Source of the DNA: Oxytricha trifallax
Lineage: Eukaryota > Ciliophora > Spirotrichea > Sporadotrichida > Oxytrichidae
Assembly: GCA_000711775.1 (NCBI GenBank)
Contig: ARYC01017570.1
Location: 17,468 to 81,467 of the forward strand
Direction: 5' to 3'
DNA: 64,000 bases
Shown one piece after another: positions 1 through 13,000 of this stretch (positions within the stretch are counted from its first letter, which is position 1; every line of letters starts with the position of its first letter). The translations under genes were made by a program, and so were the position numbers. The notes beneath the pieces are model-generated. The model saw nothing but the letters and a program-made list of their open reading frames with translations. It was not told the DNA's origin and did not search any database.

Positions 1-45
1 TTAGTTGAAGAATACTTCTCTGTGGAGTTTGTTAGAGGCTGGTGA
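1..45 (+). CDS. C-terminal end of a gene (partial)
   Basis: Frame 1 is open from the window edge and ends at TGA 43-45 (LVEEYFSVEFVRGW, then stop). The composition is clearly less AT-rich than the sequence that follows, as expected for coding DNA. Too short to identify; it could also be chance. Confidence 0.22.
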   Translation, partial: LVEEYFSVEFVRGW

Positions 46-543
46 GATCTTCAATAGCTATCGAAAAGAACCTAATTGAAGATACACAAAGTCCCATTTT
101 ATATTAAATTTGTCTGCAAAACTGATTTTCGAATTTAGTCCAGCTTTTAATATTAAAATTTTCAAAAGATCAATTAAAGATTTTGCAATACATAATCTGT
201 TAAATTTTACTCTTGGGGTTTTATTTATTAGAATATAGGAATTGAAATTCAAGTCTAACAGAACTACGTTTTTTTTCTATATAAATTAAAATAATTCTAC
301 TGAATCTTAATAAATAGCTTGATACGTAGGCTTGCTTTCCTAATAATCATAATTATATATTTAAATAATGATTAGTCATATTTTGCAAATATGAATTTAA
401 TACTATTTAAATTTTTTTCTCGATTTAACTTTTAATTATTAGCTATTCTATTTAAAATAATTTCTTATATAGTTAGTTAGTTTTTAGCATCGAAATTAAA
501 TCTGGAGATACGAAATCAATCCAGTAGAATAATTCAAACATAT

Positions 544-840
544 TCATCTTTAGGAACTATGTATCAATGGTTTGTCAGCATGGATGTTGGTTTGCACATC
601 GGCCCCATGCCGTCGTGAGCGCGAATTCCCCTTCTACCTCGTATTTTCTCCTTATCTTACTGAGTGTTTTCTTCTTTTCTTAGGTCTGTTGTACCATATA
701 AAACCCCATTCAGTTCTCTGTTGGAACTGTCCTCTAACCAAGGCTAGATAGGGAAACCTATGATTGTACTCTAACCGGGTTTCTTCTGTAGATTTTTCTC
801 TACTTTTCTGATAAATGAAGTCTTTACGGGAATCATGCAT
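544..840 (-). CDS. hypothetical basic protein, 98 aa
   Basis: An intact ORF from ATG (838-840 on the reverse strand) to TGA at 544-546, if two in-frame TAA/TAG are read as Gln. It lies in a local GC island (about 45%) in otherwise very AT-rich DNA, which supports coding. The product is rich in Arg, Lys, His and Gln, with a basic PKKRRKHS stretch in the middle that would suit nucleic-acid binding or nuclear localisation. No family was recognised. It could be a small gene or one exon of a larger one; no promoter or splice sites are evident. Confidence 0.4.
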
Positions 841-1089
841 TTCTTATATAATATTTAAAAACTTCATATCAATTTTATTACCAAAATTAAATTATCTATT
901 ATTAAAATTCATTACGGAATCTTTATGTAAAATTTCATCTAAAAAGTTCTACTAATTCTACATTAATCTTCTATTTTAATCATATAAATAAAAGTATATT
1001 AGTATTTTTGACTTAATAAGTGTATAATTGGCGAAGAACTGAAAGATATTATTAGGTTTAAACATCTTATATTTAATTTGTAATTTAAT

Positions 1090-1660
1090 TAATTGTATGC
1101 TTGACTGCCTATGAATATATTTTAAAATTTAGCACTTCCAAGTTTATCAGTAAGTAAACCTTTAACTAGTATTCTCCTAAGCACATTTTTAAATAAAGCT
1201 AGATCTCTCTCAAATAATATGCTTGTTTCAATCTATGACTTCTTAAATCCAACAAACACATTCTTTCTTTAAAAGAATTTGCTGGCTAAAACATACAGTC
1301 TTCTTAGTTTTATTTCCTTAATCCTATAATAAGCAGCTTGATAGATGAGAGACTAACAGATTTTTTATTCATATTCAGAATATATATTAGTGCAATTCAT
1401 TATGCTCTTTGAATTTATTTGATTATTAATTTAATATATTTGAGCCAAATTTAGTTTAATTTTTTTTAATTACAAAATTTAGGTAGTTTTAGATTATTCA
1501 TTCAAGAAGAATATTAATTTTTTTTAAATGTTGAGGTCTAAAGAACGGATACCAATAATCTTTTTTAATTTCTTGAAAATCTTTTTCTTTATTGAATTAA
1601 ATATTATCATTTGCTCCTCTATTGTATTAATTTCATGTTTATTATCGATAATAAATCTTT
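1090..1660 (-). CDS. coding-like exons, unidentified
   Basis: On the reverse strand the region 1380 to 1090 reads without TGA in the ciliate code and has a protein-like composition (for example RRLYVLASKFF and ILFERDLALFKNVLRRI, alternating hydrophobic and basic). A second stretch, 1660 to 1490, reads IEEQMIIFNSIKKKIFKK and LKKIIGIRSLDL. They could be two exons of one amphipathic helical protein, with an AT-rich intron or eliminated segment between. Because only TGA stops translation, open frames of this length occur by chance in AT-rich DNA; composition is the only support. Confidence 0.25.
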
Positions 1661-2744
1661 GAAAATAAAAAATTGCTACATTTAATAATTAACAGAATAA
1701 AATTTTAATGTTCTATTTTAAAATTAAAATGGTAAAATATATTTGAGCCTCTTAGCACTATTCACGAAAAACACACTCATATTCACCAAATTTATATATA
1801 GTAAGTAATTATAATTGATAGAATACTTATAAGTTTGATATAATTTGAGATCAGTCTATTACTTTCGCAAGTTAAAATTATTTAAATCATTCTGTTTTAG
1901 ATATTTGTTGTGAAAGTGCGATAAATTAAAAATATATCTCATTTCAAACCTATGCCAATTTTCTGCATTTATGAATATTAGACTATAAATAATACTCATG
2001 TTCCTCACTGTAGAAGAAATGATTAGGAAAATCAATAAATAATTCAAATAAAAATAGAAAGAATTAAATAACTATTCATACTCAATTCATGGCATGCTAA
2101 GAAAGCAGAGATATATTTCATTTTTTCATTCTTATTCATAAACTAATATAGTCAATTATAAATCATGTCATTTTATTTAATTTAGATTTATAATTTTCAC
2201 GATTGTTTTGTATTTTATCAATATTAATAATAAGTTACTTCAAGAATAAATTATTCTAATTTCACCATTATATTTGTCATATGAATATGGTAATATACTA
2301 ACCAAAAATTATTAAATACTATAATAAGGTATCTCAACTATTATCATACTACTTTCCTAAAATTGAGATACTCTCAAAAAAGAGATTTGAGAATATTTAT
2401 ATCAAACCATAACTTTTTCTTTAAGCAATTACTTATAATGAAGTTAGTTAAGCCAGAATACTTTTATCTTTAATAAATAATGATAAAATGAATTTACTTT
2501 CCATAATTAATTTATTTTTCATGCTTTATCATATAGCCTAGGAATTGATTTCAAAAAATGGGAATATTATTTTGTTTTAATTATTAATTGCATACTAATT
2601 TAAAAAAATTAAAAAACATAAAATTATGATGAATTTTTTCGCAATAATTTTAAAAGAAATTACGTTTCTTATAAATTTAATATGAATAATATTCACGGAA
2701 TAAATATATATTTATTACAAAAATTTCTATAATTTTTCCATTCT

Positions 2745-2935
2745 TATTCATACTTAACTTAATTCGAATGAATCTTGTTGTTTTTAACTTTTCTTTGCAC
2801 TTCTGCTAAATCTCTGTCCAATGCTTACTTTTGCCCTCACCAAGTTAATCCCCTGTAAAGATATAGTGCTGGATATTATTTTGGGTCTCACACTTTTAAT
2901 GAACACTCAGCTTTTCCTTAATTATTTCAATTTTA
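2745..2935 (-). CDS. coding-like exon, unidentified
   Basis: A local GC bump. The reverse strand reads through without TGA and contains HYIFTGDQLGEGKSKHW. The GDQLGEG part faintly resembles a protein-kinase glycine loop, but the following residues do not continue a kinase pattern, so no function is assigned. It is isolated from any other coding signal, as an exon or a single macronuclear-destined segment would be. Confidence 0.28.
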
Positions 2936-3440
2936 TTTTCTAATTCGATTAGTTAAATTATATAAATCACTTATTTTTATTTAAATTTGATATCAATGAA
3001 TAAAATCTTAAAATCAAATATAATTTGAAAAAAATTTACCTTACAAGATTTATTTAATTGTTAGATAAATTGCTATTAGTAAAACTGAAATTAAATATGT
3101 TGCTTTTACCATTCAAATTTCTTGAAAATAAATTCTATTTCAAAGAGATTGTAAAGTAATTATTTGCTGATAGAAAAAACTGAGATAAATACAGCCAAAG
3201 TTATAATTTTCTCGGATTCATTATTGTTTGTTGAAATTCATTTTAATCATTATCTTATTATTATTTTAATTTGCTCATAGTAAATCAGTCTAAATTAATA
3301 TTTATCACCTTAATTACAAATTAGACATTAATAAATGTATTTTATTCTAGAATAAATCTACTTGTTTAATCGTTGATCAATATAATTATAATTTAAATTA
3401 TAATATAGCTATTTTAATCTATCTATTTTTTATTTATTTA

Positions 3441-3640
3441 GTTGATGGATTTGATGATTGCATGATCAATACATCTGATAGAGCAGTTTCAAAAATCAAG
3501 TGTTGTAATTTTAACAGTTGCAGTCCTAAAACACCGGAAATAGAAGATAGTTTGATAAAGAATCATGAACGAATATTTTGTTTAAAGATGATTATGATGA
3601 CGATTTAAAGTATCTAAAAAACAACACTCAAACATAATAA
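3441..3640 (+). CDS. coding-like exon, unidentified
   Basis: A T-rich tract ending in TTTAG at 3440 (a possible splice acceptor) is followed by a stretch reading VDGFDDCMINTSDRAVS, then SKIKCCNFNSCSPKTPEIED. About 50 codons in, the protein-like reading moves to another frame (KDDYDDDLKYLKNN). Polar, acidic and Cys-containing composition. One frame break or a tiny intron is needed to join the two halves. Confidence 0.28.
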
Positions 3641-4039
3641 AATTTTAATATGCTTTCTATAATAAAAATATAATCTTATCAGTAAATTTCTAATATATAG
3701 GAAAGTTTCCTATTTTCAAACTAAAAAAAGATTTATTTTTTTATCTATCATGAATATTTGATTTTAAAGATATTTAATTGAAATGTTTTCTAAAGATCTG
3801 TTTAAATAATTTTTTTATGAATGGGGAAATTAATTACTGATTTTGGATTTCAGTCAGCTTGCATATTTACAAAAATAATTGCTTATTAAAAAAGCAAAAT
3901 TTATAAAAAGTATCTTAGTTAACTTGATAGAAGTAAAGATGGAGAGTATTTACAAAATCTTATATAATTTTAAGTAGGTTACAAGTTAATAAACTATTTT
4001 AATGATTAAATTTTCATTTAAAACATCAGAATAATTTGA

Positions 4040-4290
4040 AAATTTATGAAAGTAAAGTATTATAAAATGCTTCTTAAATTATTTAACAATTCTTTTGTTC
4101 TTCTTTCTTATTTGGAAAATAAATCAGGCAATGATTGTTTGTCGCTGCTTTGATCTATAATTTAATTGTCATAAAAATTTATCAATGCAGATAATTTAAG
4201 AATATCATTATATACTTTACTCCATTGGGAACAGTAATTGAAAAATAATGAAATTGTAAACTCAAAAAAACATATCATTTACATATTTGA
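4040..4290 (-). CDS. coding-like exon pair, unidentified
   Basis: The reverse strand reads IDQSSDKQSLPDLFSKQERR in a stretch just downstream of a plausible short intron (GTAAAG near 4220 to TTATAG near 4155). The composition is polar and charged and differs from the surrounding AT-rich DNA. No family recognised. Confidence 0.25.
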
Positions 4291-6559
4291 AGATAGGATT
4301 AATAAATTAGAGCATTAAATATGTATTTATTTATTAAATAGAATCCTTTACTTGCTTCTCTGAGTTAAGGATTTAAACACCATTTTAGAATAAATGTTGA
4401 ATTTTGTTGTTACTAAAATATTCTAGAGGAATTATTCATTTCTCTCTATTAATCAATTTCATTTATTATAGATTATCTTTATTAAAAACAAAAGAATTGG
4501 GGAATAAATAAGTTAAGTAAATTGGAGGTTTGTGAATAATTACATTTGGGATAAATAAAGTTAAATTTTAATTTATAAATGAAAATAATGTATAAATCTC
4601 GTTTATTTTAAGATGCTGTATAAATTAATATTTATGTAATTCAAATTTATTTAACTTGAACAATTTATATTATGGTTTCGTAAAATTATTCAGTTCTTAA
4701 TTAGTTTGAAAATTGAGATAAAATATTTATTAATTTAATCACTACTGATATATCAGCAGTTAGGTTTGCGCAAAATGATATTATTTCTATGTTTTTACTG
4801 TTTAAATAACTATAATAAATGGGCATAAAAACTATAGAATTTATTTAGGTAGCTCATAGATTTCTCCATTATTGTGAGAACGGGTTTGAAATAAATTCTT
4901 AATTCAATTAGAATTACTTTGAAGGAGAATAGTCAAGCATCATTAAATTTTCTTGAAAACTATTTGGAAATCTTCATTATTACTCATTATACTATAAATC
5001 TCAAAATAAATATGTTAAATTATTATTCTAAACATTTGTTTTAAAAAATTGATGCTCAAAATCAGCTAGATATTATTTTAATTAAGATATTTTGGGTACA
5101 AAATTAAATTATTTTGGTTCATCTCTATCCTATTTGGTTTATTCTTAATTTCTTTGTTATGTCGAATAATGATATTTTTATTCAAAAAAATGAAGAATAA
5201 TGGAAGAGAAATAAATAGTGCCTTGCATGAGTTATTAGTCTTGATAAATAATTACATAAAAAGGGTAAGAATTGCAAAAGAATAGAAATTAAATTTGCGA
5301 AATAAAAAAGTAGTAGTTAATAATAATCGAATTAGTGAAAACTTATCTTGAAATTTTTTAGTTTTGCATATATAGTGAGCATGATTTAGTGATAAATACA
5401 ATAAAATATTTTTCATTTTATTTAAAAGTAAACTATTTTTCATAAATACATATTAATCTTTGTTATCTTTTATCTTTATTTATTCATCCCATTTCTAACT
5501 AATTATACCTGAGATACTATAACATATTTTTTTAGATTTTCAATTTTTTTCTCGTGATTCTTTAATGTAAAATTATTAGTTTTAACATTTATTAGTTTTA
5601 ACATTGTTAAATATTAGCAATTTATTATTTTATTGATATATATATTTTTAAATTGAGATGCTGTCCCAATTGAATTTATTATTTAAAAATTAAATCATAT
5701 TCACAAAATCGAATTCTATCACAGCAGTTTAGCATATTATTAAAGGCATTTTAAAATCATAAGTCATACAAAATATTTTGAGGTGGCTAAAAAACAAATA
5801 AATTAATCATATTTTGCTAATGGTTTGGAAAATCTATATAATTTTTGAACCTCAAATATGAGATTTATCTAATTGTACTTTAAAAAGGAAAAAAAATACA
5901 AAATTTATGATCTTATAAATTCAAATAGAAATCAACTTAAAATATTTAGGAAAGAACAAGATATGATAAAATAGAGATATCCTGGAAGCATTTATGAAAA
6001 ATACACTTAAATAATTCGAAACTTAAAGATTTGAAATAAATCTTGGAATTGTAACTAAATGCAAGGTCTGTATATAATTTATATTAATTCTAAATATATA
6101 TTAAAGTTAAAAAATATTTCAAGATAAATGAAAAATATTTGAAGCATTTTAAAACTAGAATAATAAAAACATAAACATTTTATCAAATGAAAATTGAAGG
6201 TTCAAGAAGAGTGAGTATAAAATAACCTATATATATTTTTTATTCTTTTGATTGTATTTGAATATTCAAATAAGTTTTGTAAAAAAATTATTTGAATAAA
6301 ATATCACTCCTCTAAATTTACACATTTACAATAGAGATTTTTAATTTATTGATGAACTTAAATCCTTTCACAGTAAAACTTATTTGATATTGGTGAAACT
6401 TAATATTTTATGATAATTTTACAATCTTTTAAATTAATTAAAAGTAAATATATTCTAAATCTTTTTAGATGTATATTAATATAATTCTTACGATTTTTTA
6501 TATAAAAACTATAAATGTACATATTTATTAGTCATATTTTTTTGCAGATAAAAAATTAA

Positions 6560-6755
6560 AATCAGTTAAAATTATATTTGTTAAGTAACATAATGAAGAT
6601 CTGTGAGATGACATCCGTAGAATCTGCCTGATCACATCTAGATCAATGGGATTGGTTATACTGAGGAGATCATATTTTTTCATGGATTATTTTGCTTCTG
6701 GATTCAAATCCAGGAATAACGATCACCCCGTCAACCCATTCTGAAATACGTCACA
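6560..6755 (-). CDS. coding-like segment, unidentified
   Basis: A GC bump in AT-rich DNA. The reverse strand contains SLFLDLNPEAKQSMKKYDLL and ITNPIDLDVIRQILRM in one frame, followed by AT-rich sequence. One in-frame TGA (about 6722-6724) precedes this stretch, so the true start is unclear. It also contains a tRNA-T-arm-like string, judged to be chance. Confidence 0.28.
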
Positions 6756-8129
6756 GCTAAAATTATGGTTAAATAAAGTTTTAAATAGTGGGGATGATAA
6801 AAAATATTTTGTGATTACACAATAACTACTAAGTAATATAATAATCAAAAGTTAAAATTAAAATCATTAAATGACAAGAACAATATGAGGAAGTAACTAT
6901 GCAAAATGCTTATCATTTCAAGATTAGTTATCCTTAGCTATAATTTATTGCTGTGAATCTTAATTTAAATTTGTAGAATTTATATAATATTATTTAAAGA
7001 CTATGAAAAATGTTCTACACATGGTTTTAGACTATATCATTTGGTCATTGACTTCTTTTTTCTAATATTTCTTTTAGAAATACATATTATTAAAAGTTTT
7101 GAATGTAAATAAAGCTTCTTGTTCTGCTTGTATGTACTTGATAAATTGCAATTTTTGTTGGCATAATATTATTGAACTTAATTTAAAAGATATAGATTCA
7201 TAGAAGAATTCGACAAGGTATAAAAATGATTCTTCTATATTTTATAGTTAAAATAAATCATATATTTAGGGATACTATTCAATTAATAAGTTGTTTGTAA
7301 GAAATTAGTAAGTTTAGATTATATATAGTTATAATTAAGAAATTAATCAGTTAATTTATTTTATAAAAATATTTTTGACAATTTTAAAAATTGGAATTTT
7401 TATATTAAGTAATAATTTCGAATATTTAATAGAGAGCTTAAAATATAAAGGAAGGAATATGATGTATACTCAGTTCGAATATGATTAATATGCAAAATAA
7501 TTTTTTTCTTACATTACTATGCTTACAGGAATTTCTTATAATTATTTCTATTTTTGGAAGTATATAAACGTTACCTTGATGATATTTTTGATAAATAAGC
7601 AATAGTAAAACTGAGAATTTATCATAAGTTCTTGCATTATCAAACAAAATATCTCATCAATAGTAAATAATTTTAATATCTATACTTTAAATTATATTTT
7701 AAAAGTTATTTTAATATATTCAAACTTCATTTTGATTAAGTTTACATTGATATCTTAAGTTAGATAGATCGTATTATCTCATCAAACAAATATAAGAAAT
7801 TTAAAAGAATGTAAATAAATAAGCAAAGGAATCGTATCATAATTTGAGCTGAGTAAATTATTATTAAATTATGCTTTCTTAGAGAGAGAGAGTGAAAATT
7901 ATAATGAAAAGTTTATAATTATGAATAGATAAATTATAGATTCAATAAAGAAATAGAAGCTTTAGACCTTTTGCAAAGAAATCATGAGAATTAGTTTAAG
8001 TCATTTACAATTAAAATAATAATAATAATAATAAGTATCATAATCAATGAGTATCTCAAATAATTTTAAATATTGTTTTCAATAAGTTTAAAGACTAAAA
8101 TAATGTTGAATATTGATCTATAATTACTT

Positions 8130-8465
8130 CTTTTTAATTTATTTTTCATAATTTTTCGGAAGTTTAGTATTAGTTTTAATTAAATCTTTAACTGCTTTTA
8201 TATGAATGACTATTAAAATTGATTTTATTGGTATATATTAAATTATATTTTTTATTTAACTTTAAAATGAAAATAAATTTTAGAATTTGATAATAAATAA
8301 ATTAACTCTCTTCATCTTTTTATCCCATTTCATTTGTTTTCGAAATGCTTTGTCGTTATCTCTTTTCTTCGTTATTACTGCTAATTTATCTTAATAAATT
8401 TTCGAACCTATTTTTGATTACTCTTTTTCTTATAGAGTATGCTTTTAAAGAGTATTCTTAGATCA
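8130..8465 (-). CDS. coding-like segment, basic helical protein
   Basis: A TGA-free reverse-strand frame of about 110 codons contains EKEQSKIGSKIYQDKLAVIT and KKRDNDKAFRKQMKWDKKMK. This charged, helix-forming composition is unlike translations of the flanking AT-rich DNA. No recognised domain. The downstream half becomes AT-rich and may be intron or non-coding. Confidence 0.25.
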
Positions 8466-9805
8466 TGGAAAATTTTCCTTTAGATCTTAATAAGGGAATT
8501 TATAAAAAATAAATTATACATAATTGAATTTTCAATAATATATTTACTTTAATTTTATATAAGGATTAATTATTTTCAAGTCTTACCACTTAAAGGTTAA
8601 TGTTTTAACGTCTTTTTAAAAGATATTTTTGCATTTTGTAAATCATTGAAGATATAAGGGACTATTTTTTTCTATTTTGCTCTATAATTTATTGAATTTT
8701 CTTGAATCACCTCTATTGAAAGAATTTGGTGATTTACTATAATTTATCAATTTATATTAAATGTAATTTTACGTTTATTCGCAAAGAATCATTTATAATT
8801 GCCTATGCAAGTATAACTCTGCTATTTATAGTATACTACAAATACATAACCATCTCAATAATTTATAAATTAAAAGTGTAGTATAAATTTAAAATATTCA
8901 ATAAATTAATTGAAAAAATAAGCCATTTACAAAGCCAGATTATAGATGAAACAATTTCTAAACAAAATGCAAGGATATATATCATGAAGAATATTGAACT
9001 ATAAATGCTAAGCTATATGTCTAGGCTTCAAATGAGCCTTTTAAGTACAAAGATAAGAAATATATTTTTGAATTAATTATTCGATAAAAAGTTATATTTT
9101 CCACTACTAAATATAATAACAAATCTAAATGAAAGGACTTCATGAAGATTCTTCTTTAGAATTTCAATAAATAGAGAAGTAGTGTTGTAGTCTATTGCTC
9201 ATTATGCTAACAACTATTTATTTTATTATATATTTACACTTCTAAAAGCCTAGAGCTAAAAAATTAAATTAACATAGAAAAGCCTAAGGAGGACAGCCCC
9301 ATTTTATCGAAATGCCATAAAAACTAAATAGAAGTGAAAATAAGGTAGCTGTCTCCTGTTGATGGATTTCGAAATATATCTGAAATATTAGGTGCAATAT
9401 TTAATCATTAAACTATAATCAATATAATGATATAGTTTTCCCCCAAAAATTAAGCAATTATAATAAAACTCAGCTACTTAAAAATCCTGAATTAATTTTT
9501 GAACTTAAGTAATTTTAAGAAACATCTATATTGCTAAAACTACCAATCTTTAATGACTTTTAAATTATATAAATAAGACAAATAGCCTTTTAATGTTTCC
9601 TCTATGAATGTGATATTTGTATATTTAAATCAATAAAAAATAAGAGAAGATCCTAAAATAAATCTCTGAATTCAATAAGATTGAAAAAAGGGTCATCATT
9701 AATGATTTAAAATCAAATAATTTTAACATATCACTTTTTAATACTAAAATAAAACCATCAATTTTAGTCGTGACGTAGACGTATCTCAGTGAGTTGACGT
9801 GGCAG

Positions 9806-10057
9806 TCATAAAGTAGAAAACTCCGAAAAAACCATTCTCGTTATTACCTAGTCTTCTCCCAGAATCAAGATGTCACCACAGTTTGTACCTGATGACGGAG
9901 CTCGTGAGATCCAACTGAGTAACAGAAGATGGAGAAAAACGCTTACCGGTCCCACCGCTGCTGGGGAAACAAATAAAATAAAAAGAAAAAGGTTATAAAG
10001 ATGAAAATTAAGAAATAAATAAAGAAAATACTTACCTGTGGTTGTAGGAGTAGACAT
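9806..10057 (-). CDS. small spliced gene start, unidentified product
   Basis: ATG at 10055-10057 (MSTPTTT) is followed by a very clear intron: donor GTAAGT at 10035 and acceptor TTTCCCCAG ending at 9961 (75 bp, T/A-rich, phase kept). Spliced, the frame continues AAVGPVSVFLHLLLLSWI, then SRAPSSGTNCGDILILGED, and ends at TGA 9806-9808. A second GTAAGC donor at 9946 with an AG at 9915-9916 offers an alternative 32 bp intron and a 14 bp exon. The GC content (near 48%) contrasts sharply with the surroundings. The foldback element at 10096 begins only about 40 bp upstream of the start codon. No domain was recognised. Confidence 0.45.
9961..10035 (-). other. GT-AG intron, 75 bp
   Basis: GTAAGT donor, a long T-rich interior and a TTTCCCCAG acceptor on the reverse strand. 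The length is a multiple of three and the interior has no TGA in frame, so retention would not stop translation. Confidence 0.6.
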
Positions 10058-10095
10058 TACTTTACTGTTGGCTGAAATATGCTAGAGATATTTTA

Positions 10096-10518
10096 ATATT
10101 GTAGGAATACATTTGATTTGGGAAATTATAAAATAAATTAAATTAAAATAATTATAATTCGTGGCTGTTAACTTTCTGGAAACCCTGACAATATGGTACT
10201 TGTTCGATAGAGAATTCAAAATTAGCTGGACTTTACTATTGGCGGTACCCCTCTATCGCATCGTAGAAGCGAGATAACTTGAATTTAATTTTGAGTGATT
10301 TGTTTAGTTGAATTTAATGCCAAAATTAAAGTCAAGTTATCTCGCTTCTACGATGCGATAGAGGGGTACCGCCAATAGTAAAGTCCAGCTAATTTTGAAT
10401 TCTCTATCGAACAAGTACCATATTGTCAGGGTTTCCAGAAAGTTAACAGCCACGAATTATAATTATTTTAATTTAATTTATTTTATAATTTCCCAAATCA
10501 AATGTATTCCTACAATAT
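10096..10518. mobile_element. foldback element, copy A
   Basis: An almost complete palindrome of 423 bp. The outer ends read TTGTAGGAATACATTTGAT on the left and its complement on the right. The inner arms carry the family motif TTCAAAATTAGCTGGACTTT and ACTATTGGCGGTACC in both orientations; a ~35 bp AT-rich spacer (about 10285-10318) separates the arms. The arms are nearly identical to each other, including the copy-specific GCATCGTAGAAGCGAG. No ORF inside. It resembles a non-autonomous foldback transposon or a MITE. Confidence 0.85.
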
Positions 10519-12337
10519 TTAATTTTAGTTGGTCGAGATGAGTGTTTACAATACAAAGTTTAATGATCTTACTAATACTCAATATAGCTAGAATAATTTT
10601 TAATTCCTGATCAGTTATTAATAGCACATAAATTTATTATTCTAATTAATTCTGTTTTTCAATTATGCCTAATTTCTTAGTTTTTAACGTCTTATCCCTC
10701 TCCTATTTATATCTTCAGTATTATATTTCCCTTAGAATATATCCTTTGCAATTTATAATATATTTATAATCTTTTTAATCTCTTTTTCATGAGGCTTCAA
10801 TATCTCTAAAGCTATAAATTTCTTTTAAGTGTACAAGGAAAGAGAAGAAAAAAGTAATTAATTAGTTAGTAAGTTATAAAATAATTTGAGGTCATATAAA
10901 TGATAAAATGCTCATAAATTGATAAACCACTTTGGAATAATCGGTCTTTGTAATTCTGCTATCTGAAGATGTAATATTTTAGCAGTAGGTTTTACTGATG
11001 AAGGAAGCTAGTAATATATAAATTATGTATCACTTTTTAAAATGACAAAATAAACATTAAAAACGTTAAATGCTGAAAGTGTAGATTATTGATAATACAG
11101 ATTAGCAGGTAAGCAATATTTCTAAATGGGAAAAATTTTAAATGATTCGCTTATAACCGATAGAAAAAAATTATTTCGTAAGTGTGCGAATGACAAAAAC
11201 AACCCATAGAAGTTAGATATCGACTGATTAAGTTTTATATTAGCCTCTTTTTAGAAATAAGATAGAGTCCTTTAGACATAGAGGAGTATCATTATTCTTA
11301 AAAGTTCAAGTATATTAAGATTAATATAATTATTCTACAGAAGGCACCTAAATAACTAGCAGTTAAGGACTTTATATAATTTAAAAGATATGAAATTAAT
11401 CTCAGCTAATTTTAAAGGGGATGCTATTTTGGGTAAATTATAAAAAATGCACCAAAAAAATTAAGTTATTGCTCATTAAAGAATTATTTAATATAGAGAT
11501 ATAACACTATAAACTGAGTCATACAGATTTATGCTAATAAACTCTATACTTTAAAACATATATAGAAATCATTTAGAAGTTAATAGACCTAGATCTAGAT
11601 GTTTATCAGGGGAAAATAAAGGGTAAATGAATTTATAGTTATACAGATTTTTTATAAACAATCTGGCTTTGATATAAGGATTCTTTTCTTAGGTAATATA
11701 AATATACTAATCTATTGATTTTATTTTGATTTAACCTAAAAGGTTTATTTAAATTTGGAAAATGACAAGTCATAAAAGTAGTTTAAGTGAAGTAACATGT
11801 TAAATAATTCAAAATAAACTTATTAAAAAAAAATGAAAGGAAGAATATATATCAAAAGCTGATTTATAAATAGTATTTAATATGATTATTTACTGAGCTA
11901 TATGTTATGTAATTAAGTCTTTATCGCTTATTTTTAATTCAATTTTAACAGTGTATATATTATTTATAAATATCTAAAACACGCATTTAGTATTGATTTA
12001 ACTTTTTATAATTAAATAGAAAAGCAAATTTATTTTGAATTGATTGAGGAGCTAGGATTCAATATTACAATTTCATATAAAGTTTATAATAAAATTGTGC
12101 AATGGTCAAATTAGATTTCTAATTGTCTCTAATATAATTTCCCTGTTCTATTGCTTATCTCCTCCATTCCATTTAAAGTTCAGGCATCAATAAAGTTGGC
12201 TCTTCCAAATCTTTTGTAGACTTTATTTGTAAATATTATCTAAATAATATGCATAATTTAATTGATTATTATAAAAGCAAATATCGTGAAATTTGGGAGA
12301 GTTGTTAAATTTCATAAATTAATTATATTAATCTGTT
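10519..12337. other. AT-rich DNA, mostly featureless
   Basis: No complete gene was seen. One coding-like stretch on the reverse strand at about 12080-12230 reads KVYKRFGRANFIDA, a TGA, then TLNGMEEISNRTGKLYQRQL. It is a candidate decayed exon. The rest shows nothing recognisable. Confidence 0.4.
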
Positions 12338-13000
12338 TCATTAAGTCTATTGTATTTCAATCTATGCTCCATCTTGTTCCTCTAGCTTATGATACTTAGT
12401 TTTAAGAGATTTGTACTTCTTATTGAAACAAAATGCGTCAATAAAGAATAGAGTGAAGAATATGGCAACAAAGATTACTAACGCCTGAAGCATTGGAGTA
12501 ACTAAAAATTCATCATGACCTCTGTAAGCCTCATTGTATTACTTCTTTCTTACGAAGTTTACGATTTTGATGATGGGAGCAACTGCTCATAAACTGAGAG
12601 ATACTCTCCATCTGTGTTATCAATGATGCATTTATCGTTAGGAATATTCACAAAGATTTTTGATTCTTTGACACTTGTTGCATGATGATATCACAGTTTT
12701 AATTTGCTTATCATTGCATTAAGAGCAAGCGTTATAACTCTTCCAATCAAAAATATAATAGCAGTCACCTTGCTTTTCCGAGAATATTGGCCTGCCTATT
12801 CTCCCAGTTCCACTCTGGTAAACATAGTCTCTCACAATTCAAAATACCAACGTAACTTTGCTTGAGCTAACCCCATTAAAATATGACAAGAGCCATTCGA
12901 TAGAGAATCAAAGACTGCAGTGACCTGTAGTCTACTAGACAGCCATGTACTCTGAGCACGATAATGTCCGCAAATTAGATCCCCACATACCCTATTGAAT
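12338..13000 (-). pseudogene. type I membrane protein with MRH-like luminal domain (frame-broken)
   Basis: The reverse strand reads, in several frames, SKVTLVF; QGDCYYIFDWKSYNACSQC; SSCNKCQRIKNLC; then TPMLQALVIFVAIFFTLFF, a transmembrane helix, and a short cytoplasmic tail KYKSLKTKYHKLEEQDG ending at TGA 12338-12340. The C-Y-x-F-x-W-x-x-x-x-A-C spacing is that of mannose-6-phosphate-receptor-homology domains, which sort or retain glycoproteins in the Golgi and endosomes. The single C-terminal helix and short charged tail fit that family. At least three frame changes are needed to join the pieces, so this copy is decayed, contains unrecognised small eliminated segments, or holds sequencing errors. 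The family call rests on the Cys/aromatic pattern only. Confidence 0.45.

Larger units (their letters stand above)
841..9769. other. AT-rich germline DNA with scattered coding-like exons
   Basis: Nearly 9 kb of about 80% AT sequence. No RNA gene, RT, transposase or long ORF was seen. Several short stretches stand out by composition and are listed separately. Simple repeats include a short AG run near 7881-7892 and an AAT run at about 8010-8033. A G/C-rich pair of segments at 9287-9301 and 9343-9358 could form an imperfect hairpin. Confidence 0.5.

Noticed and set aside
6640..6720. Possible tRNA (CTGGATTCAAATCCAG looks like a T-arm)
   Set aside because: The T-loop would be 6 nt or the stem mispaired, and no matching acceptor, D or anticodon arms could be built around it.
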